Shown: one piece after another, positions 17,954-26,888 of the stretch | How the letters are laid out: the number at the start of each line of letters is the position of its first letter | How positions within the stretch are numbered: position 1 is the stretch's first letter | Assembly: GCF_025128095.1 (NCBI RefSeq) | Contig: NZ_JAHLYT010000068.1 | Location: 1 to 64,000, forward strand | Source of the DNA: Synechococcus sp. CS-1328 | GTDB lineage: Bacteria > Cyanobacteriota > Cyanobacteriia > PCC-6307 > Cyanobiaceae | Length of the DNA stretch: 64,000 nucleotides | Reading direction: 5' to 3' | The notes under the pieces: generated by a model | Database searches by the model: none | What the model was told of the DNA's origin: nothing | The model's input: the letters and a program-made list of their open reading frames with translations, nothing else | Made by a program: the position numbers and the translations under genes

Positions 17954-18949
17954 GTGCCTGCTCGACCGAATTTAGCCAAAGCCTCTCTGCCCTCTGAAAT
18001 GCTGCCCGAACAAGCCCTCACAAACCTAAGGGAGCGATATTTGACCATTAACTCATCCTATGGTCATTCGTTCGTCTGGCAACTAGGAAACGGGGGAGGC
18101 TTTTGCGCGGAGATGATCGGCATGCTTAAGCTACTAAACGCCTGTTTCGCATCTGGCCTTCAGTTTAAGCTTGGATCGGTGAGTAGACCACAAGGCTATT
18201 GCGTTGAGCATGGCTTTGAAGACTACTTCTTGCCACTGTTTGAAGTCGTAAAAAGCCCCATACTGTCATTTCTTAACAAGCCAGCCTATGGCCTTTCGCG
18301 CAGATTCCCAGTAAAACGCCTAGCCGCCAACGCGATCCTCAAAGGCGCCGTAGGCAATATGATGTATTCATTCAACCCCCCAAAGACACCCTCATCCGCC
18401 TCTTATAATGCCCTGCGGAATTTTCTTCAGTCAGATTGCGATTGGTGGACCGCCCAAGAAGTCATCATTGAAAGTCTTTTCGTCTACAATCGTGATACAA
18501 CAAAAGCCGTCAACGACTATACAGCTCGGCTGAGCCGCACCCTCGGCGATGACTATATTTCACTTCACATCCGAAGGGGTGACAAGATATCAGAAGCACC
18601 CCTCTGCCCGATTGCAGACTTTGTCGAAGGGCTTCCGCCCGAGGTCCATTCCGGTTTGCCTATTTATGTTGCCACTGATGACCAGCAGGCCGTGGAGGAG
18701 TTACGTCGACAGTGCGGCTCGGCGACCATAATCTCTAGCCCTTGCCGACAGAGAAAAGGCTATTGCCAGAGGTCGTTTAACTTGTTGCCGCCTTCCGCTC
18801 GATTTCAGGCTACAATTGAGTTTTTACAGGAGCTGGAAATACTCGTGAATTCTCGCCTACTTATTGGCTCGTCAACTAGCAACGTTTTCTGTTGGGCGCA
18901 ATACCGTAAGGGAAACCGCAGTGTGATTGACCTTACCCCGTCGGCTTGA
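17954..18949 (+). CDS. Fucosyltransferase/NodZ-like GT-B family protein (third copy)
   Basis: A protein of up to 331 residues; GTG 17954 or the ATG at 17999 may be the true start. It has the early block QLGNGGGFCAEMIGMLKLLN, the donor-binding motif DDYISLHIRRGDKISEAP, IYVATDDQQAVEELRRQ, and a late LLIGSSTSNVFCWAQYRKG. H-x-R-R-x-D-K followed by VATDD and SSTSN is the pattern of alpha-1,6-fucosyltransferase/NodZ-like enzymes, clearer here than in its relatives at 3774 and 7939. It is AT-richer than the surrounding operon, which suggests separate acquisition. Its TGA overlaps the ATG of the second asnB. Confidence 0.68.
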   Translation: MPARPNLAKASLPSEMLPEQALTNLRERYLTINSSYGHSFVWQLGNGGGFCAEMIGMLKLLNACFASGLQFKLGSVSRPQGYCVEHGFEDYFLPLFEVVKSPILSFLNKPAYGLSRRFPVKRLAANAILKGAVGNMMYSFNPPKTPSSASYNALRNFLQSDCDWWTAQEVIIESLFVYNRDTTKAVNDYTARLSRTLGDDYISLHIRRGDKISEAPLCPIADFVEGLPPEVHSGLPIYVATDDQQAVEELRRQCGSATIISSPCRQRKGYCQRSFNLLPPSARFQATIEFLQELEILVNSRLLIGSSTSNVFCWAQYRKGNRSVIDLTPSA

Positions 18950-20796
18950 TGTGCGGGATTGCCGGGTGGTTGGGACCGTCGGCCTCTCATGCCCCGGCAG
19001 ATCTGCCCAGGCATGCGCAAGATCTTCAGGACGCCATAGCGCAACGCGGCCCTGATGCAACTGGCTGTTGGCAGGAGCATTCCTCAGTAGGCCCATTTGC
19101 CCTTCTGCTACACAGCCGTCTGGCCATCCAGGATCTCTCCTCCGCCGGCCATCAGCCGATGGTCTCGGCTTGCGGCCGCTGCGTGCTGGTGTTCAACGGC
19201 GAGATCTACAACCAGCATGCACTGCGCTCTGAGCTGGAAGCCGAGGGACACCATTTCCGCTCCAGCAGCGACACAGAGGTGCTGCTGGAGCTGCTTGCTC
19301 GCCAAGGTGAGGCCGCCCTGCTCCGGCTGCGCGGCATGTATGCCTTCTGCCTCTGGGATCGCCAACACCGCAGCGCCCTGATGGCTCGTGATCCCTACGG
19401 CATCAAGCCACTCTACCTCTGGCACGGCCCGGAGGGTGATCTGCTGTTCGCCTCGGAGGTGCGCGCACTGCTGGCCAGCGGCTTGATCGAGCAGCGCCTC
19501 GATTCCCAGGCTCTGGCTGGCTTCCTGGAGACGGGCAGCGTGCCTGAACCGCTCACCCTAGTGGCCGGTGTGCGCAGCCTCCCCCCCGGCCACAGTGGCA
19601 CCTGGCAGAACGGCCATTGGACCCAGCGGCGGCAGTGGCGGCCGAACTACGCACCCGTTTCCGTTGGCTTGCCGGTGCCGGAGGGCGACGCGGCGCAGCG
19701 AACGCGCCAGGCCTTGGAGAATTCCGTGCAGGCCCATCTGATCAGCGATGTGCCTGTGGGCCTGTTTCTCTCCGGTGGCCTGGATTCTGGCGCTCTGCTC
19801 GCCCTTGCCCCGCCTGCGCTCACCACTCTCTCGATCGGTTTCGAGCAGCAGGGCTTCGATGAATCCCCGCGGGCGGCGCAGTTGGCCCAATACTTTGGTG
19901 CCCGCCATGTGCCTCTGCAGCTTGATGCGGCCGCCGCCGCAGAGTTGCTGCCAGGCTTTCTGGCGGCCATTGATCAGCCGTCGGTGGATGGCTTCAACAC
20001 CTATTGCGTGTCGGCCCTGGCTCGGGCCGAAGGGCTGAAGGTGGTGCTCAGCGGCCTAGGCGGCGATGAGCTGTTCGGCGGCTACCCCAGCTTCCGTGCC
20101 ATCCCCCGCCTCCTGCGCCTGCATCGCGCCCTGGGCCCAGGCCGGTCTTCTGTGGCCCGACTGCTGTCCCGTCGCCGCACGCACAGGGCCCGCCGGCTGG
20201 CGGCCTATCTGTCCGGCCCGGGCAATGTCGAGGCCGCCCATCGCTGCCAGCGGGGGCTGTTTGCCCAGGATGAGGTGCGGCTGCTGCTGCAGCACTGGCA
20301 GATCGACACACCGGCTCATGTGTTCGCTCCGCCTCCGGCGGACTTGGATGTGCTGCCGGCTGGCGCCTGCCCCACCCTGGCCGACCAGATCGCCTGGCTG
20401 GAGAGCAGCCGCTACATGGGCCCCCAGCTCCTGCGCGATAGTGACACCTATTCCATGGCCCATGGCCTGGAGCTGCGCCTGCCCCTGGTGGATGCCCAGC
20501 TACTTGGAGAGCTCAGCACCATCCCCGCCCTTCAGCGCCTGGCGCCTGGCAAGGGGCTGCTGCAGCGCGCCGTGCCGGAGCTGCTGCAGGCGGTCTCCCT
20601 GGAACGCAAGCGAGGCTTCGCGTTTCCCTTCCAGAGCTGGTTCGAGCAGACCGGGTCACCCCTGCGGCCAGGCCAGGGGACACTCGTCCTTCCCAGCACT
20701 CCCGCCGACATGGACCTCCGCCCTTGGGCCCGCCGCTGGGCGCTGATCGTGCTGCGCTACTGGCTGAGCCGGCATCTCGGCCTTGTCCTGGGTTGA
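18949..20796 (+). CDS. asnB: Asparagine synthase (glutamine-hydrolysing), AsnB type, second copy
   Basis: The ATG at 18949 is required to place the nucleophile at Cys2 (MCGIAGWLG); the protein has 615 residues. It has QRGPDATGCW, FNGEIYNQHALRSEL, the pyrophosphatase loop GLFLSGGLDSGALLAL and GLGGDELFGGYPSF. It is clearly different in sequence from the copy at 14552 and is higher in GC, so the two are not a recent duplication. As with the first, amidation of a sugar acid in the polysaccharide is plausible. It overlaps the preceding stop by one base. Confidence 0.92.
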   Translation: MCGIAGWLGPSASHAPADLPRHAQDLQDAIAQRGPDATGCWQEHSSVGPFALLLHSRLAIQDLSSAGHQPMVSACGRCVLVFNGEIYNQHALRSELEAEGHHFRSSSDTEVLLELLARQGEAALLRLRGMYAFCLWDRQHRSALMARDPYGIKPLYLWHGPEGDLLFASEVRALLASGLIEQRLDSQALAGFLETGSVPEPLTLVAGVRSLPPGHSGTWQNGHWTQRRQWRPNYAPVSVGLPVPEGDAAQRTRQALENSVQAHLISDVPVGLFLSGGLDSGALLALAPPALTTLSIGFEQQGFDESPRAAQLAQYFGARHVPLQLDAAAAAELLPGFLAAIDQPSVDGFNTYCVSALARAEGLKVVLSGLGGDELFGGYPSFRAIPRLLRLHRALGPGRSSVARLLSRRRTHRARRLAAYLSGPGNVEAAHRCQRGLFAQDEVRLLLQHWQIDTPAHVFAPPPADLDVLPAGACPTLADQIAWLESSRYMGPQLLRDSDTYSMAHGLELRLPLVDAQLLGELSTIPALQRLAPGKGLLQRAVPELLQAVSLERKRGFAFPFQSWFEQTGSPLRPGQGTLVLPSTPADMDLRPWARRWALIVLRYWLSRHLGLVLG

Positions 20797-20800
20797 ACGG

Positions 20801-21652
20801 ATGCTGACCACCACTCTCCGCTGGATCTGGAATCATCCCCTGGCAAGCAGAAACAGAATTGCGGCACTGAGGCGATGGCTGTGGTGGCAGGTCCGGTGTT
20901 TCTTCACCACAGAGCCGTATGCATTGCGTTGGGTGAATGGTGCTTCACTTGTACATGAACGAACCATGCACGGCGCCACCGGAAACCTGTATGCCGGTCT
21001 GCATGAATGGCCCGATATGGCTTTCGTTCTACACCTCCTGAGGCCGGATGACCTGATGCTCGACATCGGGAGCAACGTGGGTTCCTATACGGTGATTACT
21101 GCCGCGGTTGTTGGCGCCCGCTGCATCGCCTGTGAGCCCAATCCGCACGCTCTTCGGTTCTTGCGAGCCAATGTGGCCATCAATCAGATTTATCATCAGG
21201 TCACCACCGTGAATGCCTGTGTCGGTTCCGCTTCCACACGGGTGAATTTCAGCGCTGATCAGGGCCCGATGAATCGGGTGGTGACGGGCGACTACCCAGG
21301 CCTGGCCACGATCGTGCCGATGGTGACTGTCGACTCGCTGCCGGACTCCGCCCGTGCGTTTTGTTGGAAGGTCGACGTTGAAGGATTCGAAGCTGAGGTG
21401 CTTCGCGGCGGCATCGCGGCCCTTGCCGGCCCGGCGGTGCGGGCCCTGTTACTGGAGAATCGATCCCAGGAAGTTTCGGCAATGATGCGTGAGCTGCGCT
21501 TCATCCCCTGCGACTATGACCCCTGGTCGCGCCATCTTCAGTCCTGGCAGTCGTCTTCCTGCGCGAACCAACTCTGGATCCGCGATCTCCGCTGGGCCCG
21601 CCGAAGGCTTCGCACCGCACCGGCGTTTCATCTGCTGGACATGAACATCTGA
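20801..21652 (+). CDS. FkbM-family methyltransferase
   Basis: The ATG at 20801 gives 283 residues. Motif I is complete (LMLDIGSNVGSYTVITA), followed by CIACEPNPHALRFLRAN as the adenine-binding part, and the FkbM signature WKVDVEGFEAEVLRGG. This is a full-length enzyme, unlike the interrupted one at 142. It probably O-methylates a sugar in the same polysaccharide. The gene lies four bases after asnB and one base before the following GT4 gene. Confidence 0.87.
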   Translation: MLTTTLRWIWNHPLASRNRIAALRRWLWWQVRCFFTTEPYALRWVNGASLVHERTMHGATGNLYAGLHEWPDMAFVLHLLRPDDLMLDIGSNVGSYTVITAAVVGARCIACEPNPHALRFLRANVAINQIYHQVTTVNACVGSASTRVNFSADQGPMNRVVTGDYPGLATIVPMVTVDSLPDSARAFCWKVDVEGFEAEVLRGGIAALAGPAVRALLLENRSQEVSAMMRELRFIPCDYDPWSRHLQSWQSSSCANQLWIRDLRWARRRLRTAPAFHLLDMNI

Positions 21653-21653
21653 C

Positions 21654-22820
21654 GTGTCCCTGGGCCGAGTACTCCATGTGATTCCCTCGATCAGCCCGCT
21701 GCGGGGTGGCCCGTCAGCGGCGGTGCTGGCGATGGTCGCGGCCCTGCGCCGCCGCGGCGTTGATGCGGCCATCCTCACCAGCAACGACAACGGGCCTGGC
21801 GTCGATTCCTCCCTTCTCCTGGGCGATTGGTGTGAGCGGCAGGGTGTGCCGGTGCTGGTCTTTCCCCGCTGGAGCCCGCCGCTGCGGCCGCTGCGGGAAT
21901 TCGCGATCACTCCCGGCCTCAACCGCTGGCTGGCCAGCCATCTCGGCGACTTCGCGTTGTTGCATGTGCACGCGCTCTTCTCCTGGCCGTCCACCACCGC
22001 CATGGCCCAGGCCCGCCTTGCGCAGGTGCCCTACCTGTTGCGCCCCATCGGCCAGCTCAACCACTGGAGCCTGCGCCGCAGCCCCGGCCGCAAGCGCCTG
22101 CTGATGGGGCTGATCGAGCGCCGCAACCTTGAAGGAGCAGTCGCGCTGCACTTCACCAGCGATGCGGAGCGGGATGAAGCCGCGGCCCTTGGCCTGGTCA
22201 CTCCCTCCTTCGTGCTGCCGCTGGGTGTGGAGGCCCCAGCAGCCCTTGCCGCCGTGCCTCAGCTTGCGCCACCCCCCACCGTGTTTCTCTTTCTGTCTCG
22301 ACTCCATGCCAAGAAGCAGCTGGAGCAGCTGCTCGACGCCCTCTCCCTTCTGCAGCGCCGCCAGCCCTCGGCCGCCTGGGAGTTGCGCATCGCCGGGGCT
22401 GGAGATCCTGCCTACGTGGCCGGCCTGCGGGACCTTGCCCGGCAACTGGGGCTCGCCGATCGCTGCCGCTGGCTCGGCTTTCTGGAGGGCGAGGCGAAGT
22501 GGCAGGCCCTCCGCCAGGCCCATTGGTTCGTGCTGCCTTCGGCGTCCGAAAACTTCGGCATCGCCGCCGTCGAAGCCCTCGCTGCGGGCACTCCAGTGAT
22601 CTTGAGCCCCGAGGTGGCGGTGGCCCCGGCCGTAAGGCAAGCCGGCGCCGGCATGATCTGCCCCTCCGCCCCTGCCGAGCTGGCGGCCGTCCTGGAAGCC
22701 GCGCTGGCCGGGCCGGACGAGCCGATGCGGGCTTCCGCCCGTAGCCTTGCCCTCAGCCACTACGGCTGGGCCGGCATCGCCGAGCGCCTGGAGCACATCT
22801 ACGCCGCCCTGATCCGTTGA
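21654..22820 (+). CDS. Glycosyltransferase family 4 protein
   Basis: A 388-residue GT-B enzyme. It has the loop SPLRGGPSAAVLAMVAAL near the N-terminus, LLRPIGQLNHWSLRRSPGRK in the linker region, FLFLSRLHAKKQLEQLLDAL at the start of the C-terminal domain and SASENFGIAAVEALAAGTPV with the E-x7-E donor motif. These are standard for retaining GT4 transferases. The start codon is GTG at 21654. Confidence 0.9.
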   Translation: MSLGRVLHVIPSISPLRGGPSAAVLAMVAALRRRGVDAAILTSNDNGPGVDSSLLLGDWCERQGVPVLVFPRWSPPLRPLREFAITPGLNRWLASHLGDFALLHVHALFSWPSTTAMAQARLAQVPYLLRPIGQLNHWSLRRSPGRKRLLMGLIERRNLEGAVALHFTSDAERDEAAALGLVTPSFVLPLGVEAPAALAAVPQLAPPPTVFLFLSRLHAKKQLEQLLDALSLLQRRQPSAAWELRIAGAGDPAYVAGLRDLARQLGLADRCRWLGFLEGEAKWQALRQAHWFVLPSASENFGIAAVEALAAGTPVILSPEVAVAPAVRQAGAGMICPSAPAELAAVLEAALAGPDEPMRASARSLALSHYGWAGIAERLEHIYAALIR

Positions 22821-24259
22821 CGCTGCTGCTGCCGCTGGTTCTGTTCACGCTGCTGGCCCTCGTGTTGCTCGGCGGCGACTGGCGCGGCGGCCTGCTGCTC
22901 ACGCTGGTGATCGGTTTCCTGCAGGATCCGATCCGCAAGCTCACGCCCGGCCAGCCCGGCCTCTATGTGGGTCTGGTGCTGATCGCTTTTCTCGCCACCG
23001 CCGTGGTGCTGCTGCAGAAGCGCCGCGGGCAGCTGCAGCTGAAGGAGATGTTCTGGCCAGCTCCTGCCCTCAACCGCTGGGTGCCCCTGTTCGTGCTGCT
23101 GGTCGCCCTGCAGGCGGCGAACGCTCTGGTGCGCACGGGCGTGCCGCTGCGCACCCTGATCGGTGTGGGCTTCTACCTGGCGCCTCTGCTGGGACTGTGG
23201 GTTGGTTTCCAGCTCGGCCTGCAGCAACTCTTTCTGCGCCGCCTGCTGCAGGTGTACCTGCTGTGCTCGGCCGTGGTGGCCGGCACCGTGTTTCTCGACT
23301 ACCAGGGGGTGGACATCCCCCTGTTTCAGGAGGTGGGCGGTGGCATTCGCATCGACTTCCGCCCCGGCTTCTTCGTGTTCGGATCCAGCGGCCTTTGGCG
23401 CACCAGTGAGCTCGCGTCGTGGCACCTGAGCGCCTCGGCCGCCCTGGCCATCGTGATGGCCGCCTCAGCCGGCCGGCACAGGTCGCGCTTCGGCTGGCTG
23501 CTGCTGTCCGGTGCCTTTTCCCTGCTCTCTCTCACCACCGGGCGCCGCAAAGGGATCGTGTACGTGGTGGTGTTCGCAGCCGTGTTCGTGTGGCTGCTGG
23601 CCCGCAACGCCCCCGGCCGCTCCGCCGGACGCCTGCTCGCCACCTTCATTTCTGCAGGCAGTCTTGCCCTAGTGCTGATGGTCCTTTTGCCGGACACCAT
23701 CCTTGGCGATGATTTCGGTGAGTACATCAGCCGTGCCGCTACCGCCCAGAATGATCTGTTGGAGCGGTTCAACGTTCTCGGTGTACGTGGCTTCCTGAGT
23801 GGGCTGCAGATCTCCGGTGTCCTCGGGCTCGGCGCTGGCAGCCTCGCCCAGACCGGCGACCTGCAGCTTGGGGCTGCGGAGGGAGGACAATCCGCCTTCG
23901 TGATGGAGAGTGGCGGAGGCAAGCTGGCCGCCGAGCTGGGCATCCCAGGTCTGCTGATCCTTGTGCCCTTGGCGATTCAACTGGTGCGCGCCTTGGTGCG
24001 AAATCTCGCTCTGATTCGCCTGCTGGCAACTACCACAGCCACTCTGGAACTGGGACTGCTGTCATTCACCCTCGCCCAGATTCCCTTCTTTGCGGCCGCC
24101 GCCGGCGTGTACGGCGATCCCTTCGTGCTGCTTCTCAGCGGTCTCAGCATCGGCACCGTCTTTGCCGTGCCCTGCTTGCTCGGCCAGGAGACAGCCCGGC
24201 AGAACGCGCGCTCTGAGACGCCACCGGTGGCAGCCGTGGCGGCGGGGCCACCCAGATAG
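22817..24259 (+). CDS. Polysaccharide polymerase (Wzy/O-antigen-ligase-like) membrane protein
   Basis: A 480-residue protein with at least ten predicted membrane-spanning stretches spread along its length. It has a large periplasmic-type loop around residues 150-200 (DIPLFQEVGGGIRIDFRPGF) and a conserved-looking TTGRRKGIVYVVV segment after the middle. This layout is that of Wzy-type polymerases and O-antigen ligases, families defined by topology more than by sequence. In a cluster with a Wzc-like kinase it would join repeat units at the periplasmic face. Its TTG start overlaps the preceding stop by four bases. No Wzx flippase is seen in the window. Confidence 0.72.
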   Translation: MTLLLPLVLFTLLALVLLGGDWRGGLLLTLVIGFLQDPIRKLTPGQPGLYVGLVLIAFLATAVVLLQKRRGQLQLKEMFWPAPALNRWVPLFVLLVALQAANALVRTGVPLRTLIGVGFYLAPLLGLWVGFQLGLQQLFLRRLLQVYLLCSAVVAGTVFLDYQGVDIPLFQEVGGGIRIDFRPGFFVFGSSGLWRTSELASWHLSASAALAIVMAASAGRHRSRFGWLLLSGAFSLLSLTTGRRKGIVYVVVFAAVFVWLLARNAPGRSAGRLLATFISAGSLALVLMVLLPDTILGDDFGEYISRAATAQNDLLERFNVLGVRGFLSGLQISGVLGLGAGSLAQTGDLQLGAAEGGQSAFVMESGGGKLAAELGIPGLLILVPLAIQLVRALVRNLALIRLLATTTATLELGLLSFTLAQIPFFAAAAGVYGDPFVLLLSGLSIGTVFAVPCLLGQETARQNARSETPPVAAVAAGPPR

Positions 24260-24269
24260 GCACCGCCAC

Positions 24270-25472
24270 GTGAGCACCCCCCGGGCCCTGATCAGCACCA
24301 TCCAGCCTTTCAGCGGCGGCGTGCCTGCCAAGACCCGCTGGGTGGTAAGTGAGCTGGCTAGAATCGGAATCTCCAGTCTGGTGGCCTGGTACGAGCCCTG
24401 GAGTCGCGCCCACCGGCTGTCCGTGCCGCTGCACCGCGTGCTCAGTGGCGCACGCCCCGGGGCTGTGGATCGCAGGCCCTGGAACGGCGTTCCGGGTGCG
24501 GGCATCGGCTGCTGGCTGCCGGAGCTCGAATTCACCCACTACCTGCCCGGTCACCACTGGCAGAAGCTGATCGCCGGCGCCGATCTGCACCTGGCCGTCA
24601 CCGGCAATCCCCTCTGCGCCCACCGCTTCCTGCCGTTCGGTGTGCCGTTCCTCGCCTGGATCGGCACCCCCTGGCACGACGACCGCGTTGACCGGGTGCG
24701 GCGCTTCCCCTGGCCCCGGCGCCTGCTCGATGCCGCCGTGAACGGGCCGGTGCTGCGGGCGATGGAGAGGCGAGTGCTGCGGGCCCCCCAGGGTCGCATC
24801 CTCACGATCAGCCGCCACACCGCTGCCGCCCTGGAGGCCCTCGCGGGACGGGCACCGGCCGGAGTGCTGCTGCTGCCCCCCGACCCGACCCTGTTCCGGC
24901 CCGATCCGGCCGCCCGGGTGCCCTGGCGCATCGGCTTCGCGGGCCGCTACGGCGATCCCCGCAAGCAGCTCCCCTTGCTGCTCGATGCCGTGGCCCTGCT
25001 CAGCCGGCAGGGCCAGCCGGTGCAGCTGGAGCTCACCGGCGAGGACGATGCCACCTTCCTGCACCCGGCGCTGGCAGCCCGCGGCATCGCCGATCGGGTG
25101 CACTGCTACCCCTACCAGAGCCGCGATCAACTGGCGTCGGTGCTGCGCCGCTGGGACCTCTTCGTGATCCCCTCCCACCAGGAGGGCCTCTGCATTGCCG
25201 CCGTGGAGGCGATGGCCTGTGGTGTGCCGGTGGTGAGCACCCGCTGCGGCGGCCCGGAGGATTTCGTGCTGCCAGGCAGAACCGGCGCCCTGGTCTGCCA
25301 CGAGCCAGCGGCTCTGGCGGAAGCCATCGCCGCCATCTGCGGCCACCCTGAACGGCGTCAGAGACTCAGCGAAGGGGCCCTGGCCTGGATCGCTGATAAC
25401 GCCAATCCAGCAGCAGCACGTCATCGCTTCCGCGCCCACCTGGCTGCCGTCTACCCCGGGCTGATCGACTGA
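24270..25472 (+). CDS. Glycosyltransferase family 4 protein
   Basis: The GTG at 24270 gives 400 residues. It has ISTIQPFSGGVPAKTRWVVS at the N-terminus, RIGFAGRYGDPRKQLPLLL at the interdomain start and IPSHQEGLCIAAVEAMACGVPVV as the donor block with the E-x7-E spacing. It is shifted ten bases from the Wzy-like gene and overlaps the following GT2 gene by one base. Confidence 0.9.
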   Translation: MSTPRALISTIQPFSGGVPAKTRWVVSELARIGISSLVAWYEPWSRAHRLSVPLHRVLSGARPGAVDRRPWNGVPGAGIGCWLPELEFTHYLPGHHWQKLIAGADLHLAVTGNPLCAHRFLPFGVPFLAWIGTPWHDDRVDRVRRFPWPRRLLDAAVNGPVLRAMERRVLRAPQGRILTISRHTAAALEALAGRAPAGVLLLPPDPTLFRPDPAARVPWRIGFAGRYGDPRKQLPLLLDAVALLSRQGQPVQLELTGEDDATFLHPALAARGIADRVHCYPYQSRDQLASVLRRWDLFVIPSHQEGLCIAAVEAMACGVPVVSTRCGGPEDFVLPGRTGALVCHEPAALAEAIAAICGHPERRQRLSEGALAWIADNANPAAARHRFRAHLAAVYPGLID

Positions 25473-26251
25473 TGCCTGACCCCCTCGATCAGATCACTCC
25501 GCTGATCCTCACGTTCAACGAGGAAGCCAACATCGGCCGCACTCTCGAAGGCCTGCGCTGGGCTCAACGCATCGTGGTGGTCGACAGCGGCAGTACCGAT
25601 GCCACATTGACGATCCTGGCAGACTTCCCTCAGGTCGAGGTGGTGACGCGCGCCTTTGACAGCTTTGCGCGTCAGGCCAACTTCGGACTGGGCCTGATCA
25701 ACACCCCCTGGTGTCTCAGCCTCGATGCCGATCACGGCATCACTGCCGCCTTCCGTATCGAACTGGCGCACCTGATCGCGGACGTTGAGCCCGAAGTGGA
25801 TGCGGTGCGTACGCCCTTTCGCTATCTGGTTTACGGACGCCCGCTCCGCAGTTCGCTCCTGCCGCCTCGCATCAACCTGATGCGCCCGGCAAGTGGCACC
25901 TACGTGGACGATGGCCACGCTCACCGCTTCGTGCCCCAAGGCCATGTGATCGCTCTACACGAGCCGGTGCTCCATGACGACCGCAAACCACTCGACCGCT
26001 GGCTGGATTCCCAGCGGCGATATCTACATCTGGAGGTACAGAAACTGCTCAGCACCCCCCAACAGCAGCTCTCCCGTGCTGATCGCCTACGCAAGCGCCA
26101 CCTGATTGCCCCCTTTGCCGTGCTGCTGCTCTGCCTGGTGTGGCATCGCGGCCTGCTGGACGGCTGGCGTGGCTGGTTCTATGCCTTCCAGCGCACCTAC
26201 GTGGAACTCCTGTTCAGCCTGATACTCTGGGAGGCCCGCCAAGATGGCTGA
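25472..26251 (+). CDS. Glycosyltransferase family 2, WaaE/KdtX-like
   Basis: A 259-residue enzyme with PLILTFNEEANIGRTLEGLR, IVVVDSGSTDATL and CLSLDADHGI as the metal site. The opening L-T-x-N-E-E-x-N and the late RKRHLIAPFAV...RGWFYAFQRTYVE segment are typical of the WaaE/KdtX branch, which adds sugars to lipopolysaccharide cores or exopolysaccharides. Two hydrophobic stretches near the C-terminus may associate with the membrane. The ATG overlaps the preceding stop. Confidence 0.88.
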   Translation: MPDPLDQITPLILTFNEEANIGRTLEGLRWAQRIVVVDSGSTDATLTILADFPQVEVVTRAFDSFARQANFGLGLINTPWCLSLDADHGITAAFRIELAHLIADVEPEVDAVRTPFRYLVYGRPLRSSLLPPRINLMRPASGTYVDDGHAHRFVPQGHVIALHEPVLHDDRKPLDRWLDSQRRYLHLEVQKLLSTPQQQLSRADRLRKRHLIAPFAVLLLCLVWHRGLLDGWRGWFYAFQRTYVELLFSLILWEARQDG

Positions 26252-26888
26252 GCGGGGTGCCGAAGCGCGCATGCTGGACTACGGCTGGGGTGATGGAGTT
26301 CCCCATACTCAGGCCTATCTGATCAGGCCATTGCTGTGCTTCCTTGAGCTGGGGCCAGGTTCTGGGAGCCGCGTGCTCGACCTGGGCTGTGGCAATGGAG
26401 CGCTCTGTGATCTGCTCCACCAGCGCGGCTATCGGGTGGTGGGAGTCGATCCAAGCCCAAGCGGCATTGCCGTGGCCCAGCGTCGCCACCCAACGATCAC
26501 CTTTCACCAGGCGGTTGCCAGCGCCGAGGAGCTGAAAGCTCTCTCCCTTCCACCTTTTGACGTGGTGATCAGCACCGAGGTTGTGAAGCACTGCTTCTCA
26601 CCTCGAGACTGGGCCACAGCGGCCTTTGAGGCCTTGAGACCCGGGGGACAGCTGATCTGCTCCACGCCCTACCACGGCTACCTCAAGAATCTGACCCTCG
26701 CGGCCAGTGGGCGCTTGGATGCCCATTTCACAGCGCTCTGGGAGGGTGGCCACATCAAGTTCTGGAGCCGCCGCAGCCTCTCCCAGCTCTTGCAAGAGGC
26801 TGGCTTCCAGGATCTGCACTGCAGAGGGGCAGGGCGTCTGCCTGGGATGTGGAAGTCGATGCTGATGGCCGGATGGAAGCCCCTGTGA
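26244..26888 (+). CDS. Class I SAM-dependent methyltransferase
   Basis: A 214-residue protein with a complete motif I (RVLDLGCGNGALCDLL), motif II VVGVDPSPSGIAVAQ and FDVVISTEVVKH as post-motif. This is the Methyltransf_11/UbiG-like group. Its place between a GT2 gene and an acetyltransferase gene suggests that it methylates a sugar or lipid-linked sugar. Its ATG overlaps the preceding gene by eight bases and its TGA overlaps the next ATG. Confidence 0.87.
   Translation: MAERGAEARMLDYGWGDGVPHTQAYLIRPLLCFLELGPGSGSRVLDLGCGNGALCDLLHQRGYRVVGVDPSPSGIAVAQRRHPTITFHQAVASAEELKALSLPPFDVVISTEVVKHCFSPRDWATAAFEALRPGGQLICSTPYHGYLKNLTLAASGRLDAHFTALWEGGHIKFWSRRSLSQLLQEAGFQDLHCRGAGRLPGMWKSMLMAGWKPL

Noticed and set aside
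21714..22796. Open frame of 360 codons on the minus strand
   Set aside because: It is antisense to the GT4 gene at 21654 and shows only shadow-type composition.
24144..25439. Open frame of 431 codons on the minus strand
   Set aside because: It is antisense to a clear GT4 gene and is rich in Gly, Gln, His and Arg, as expected for a shadow frame.
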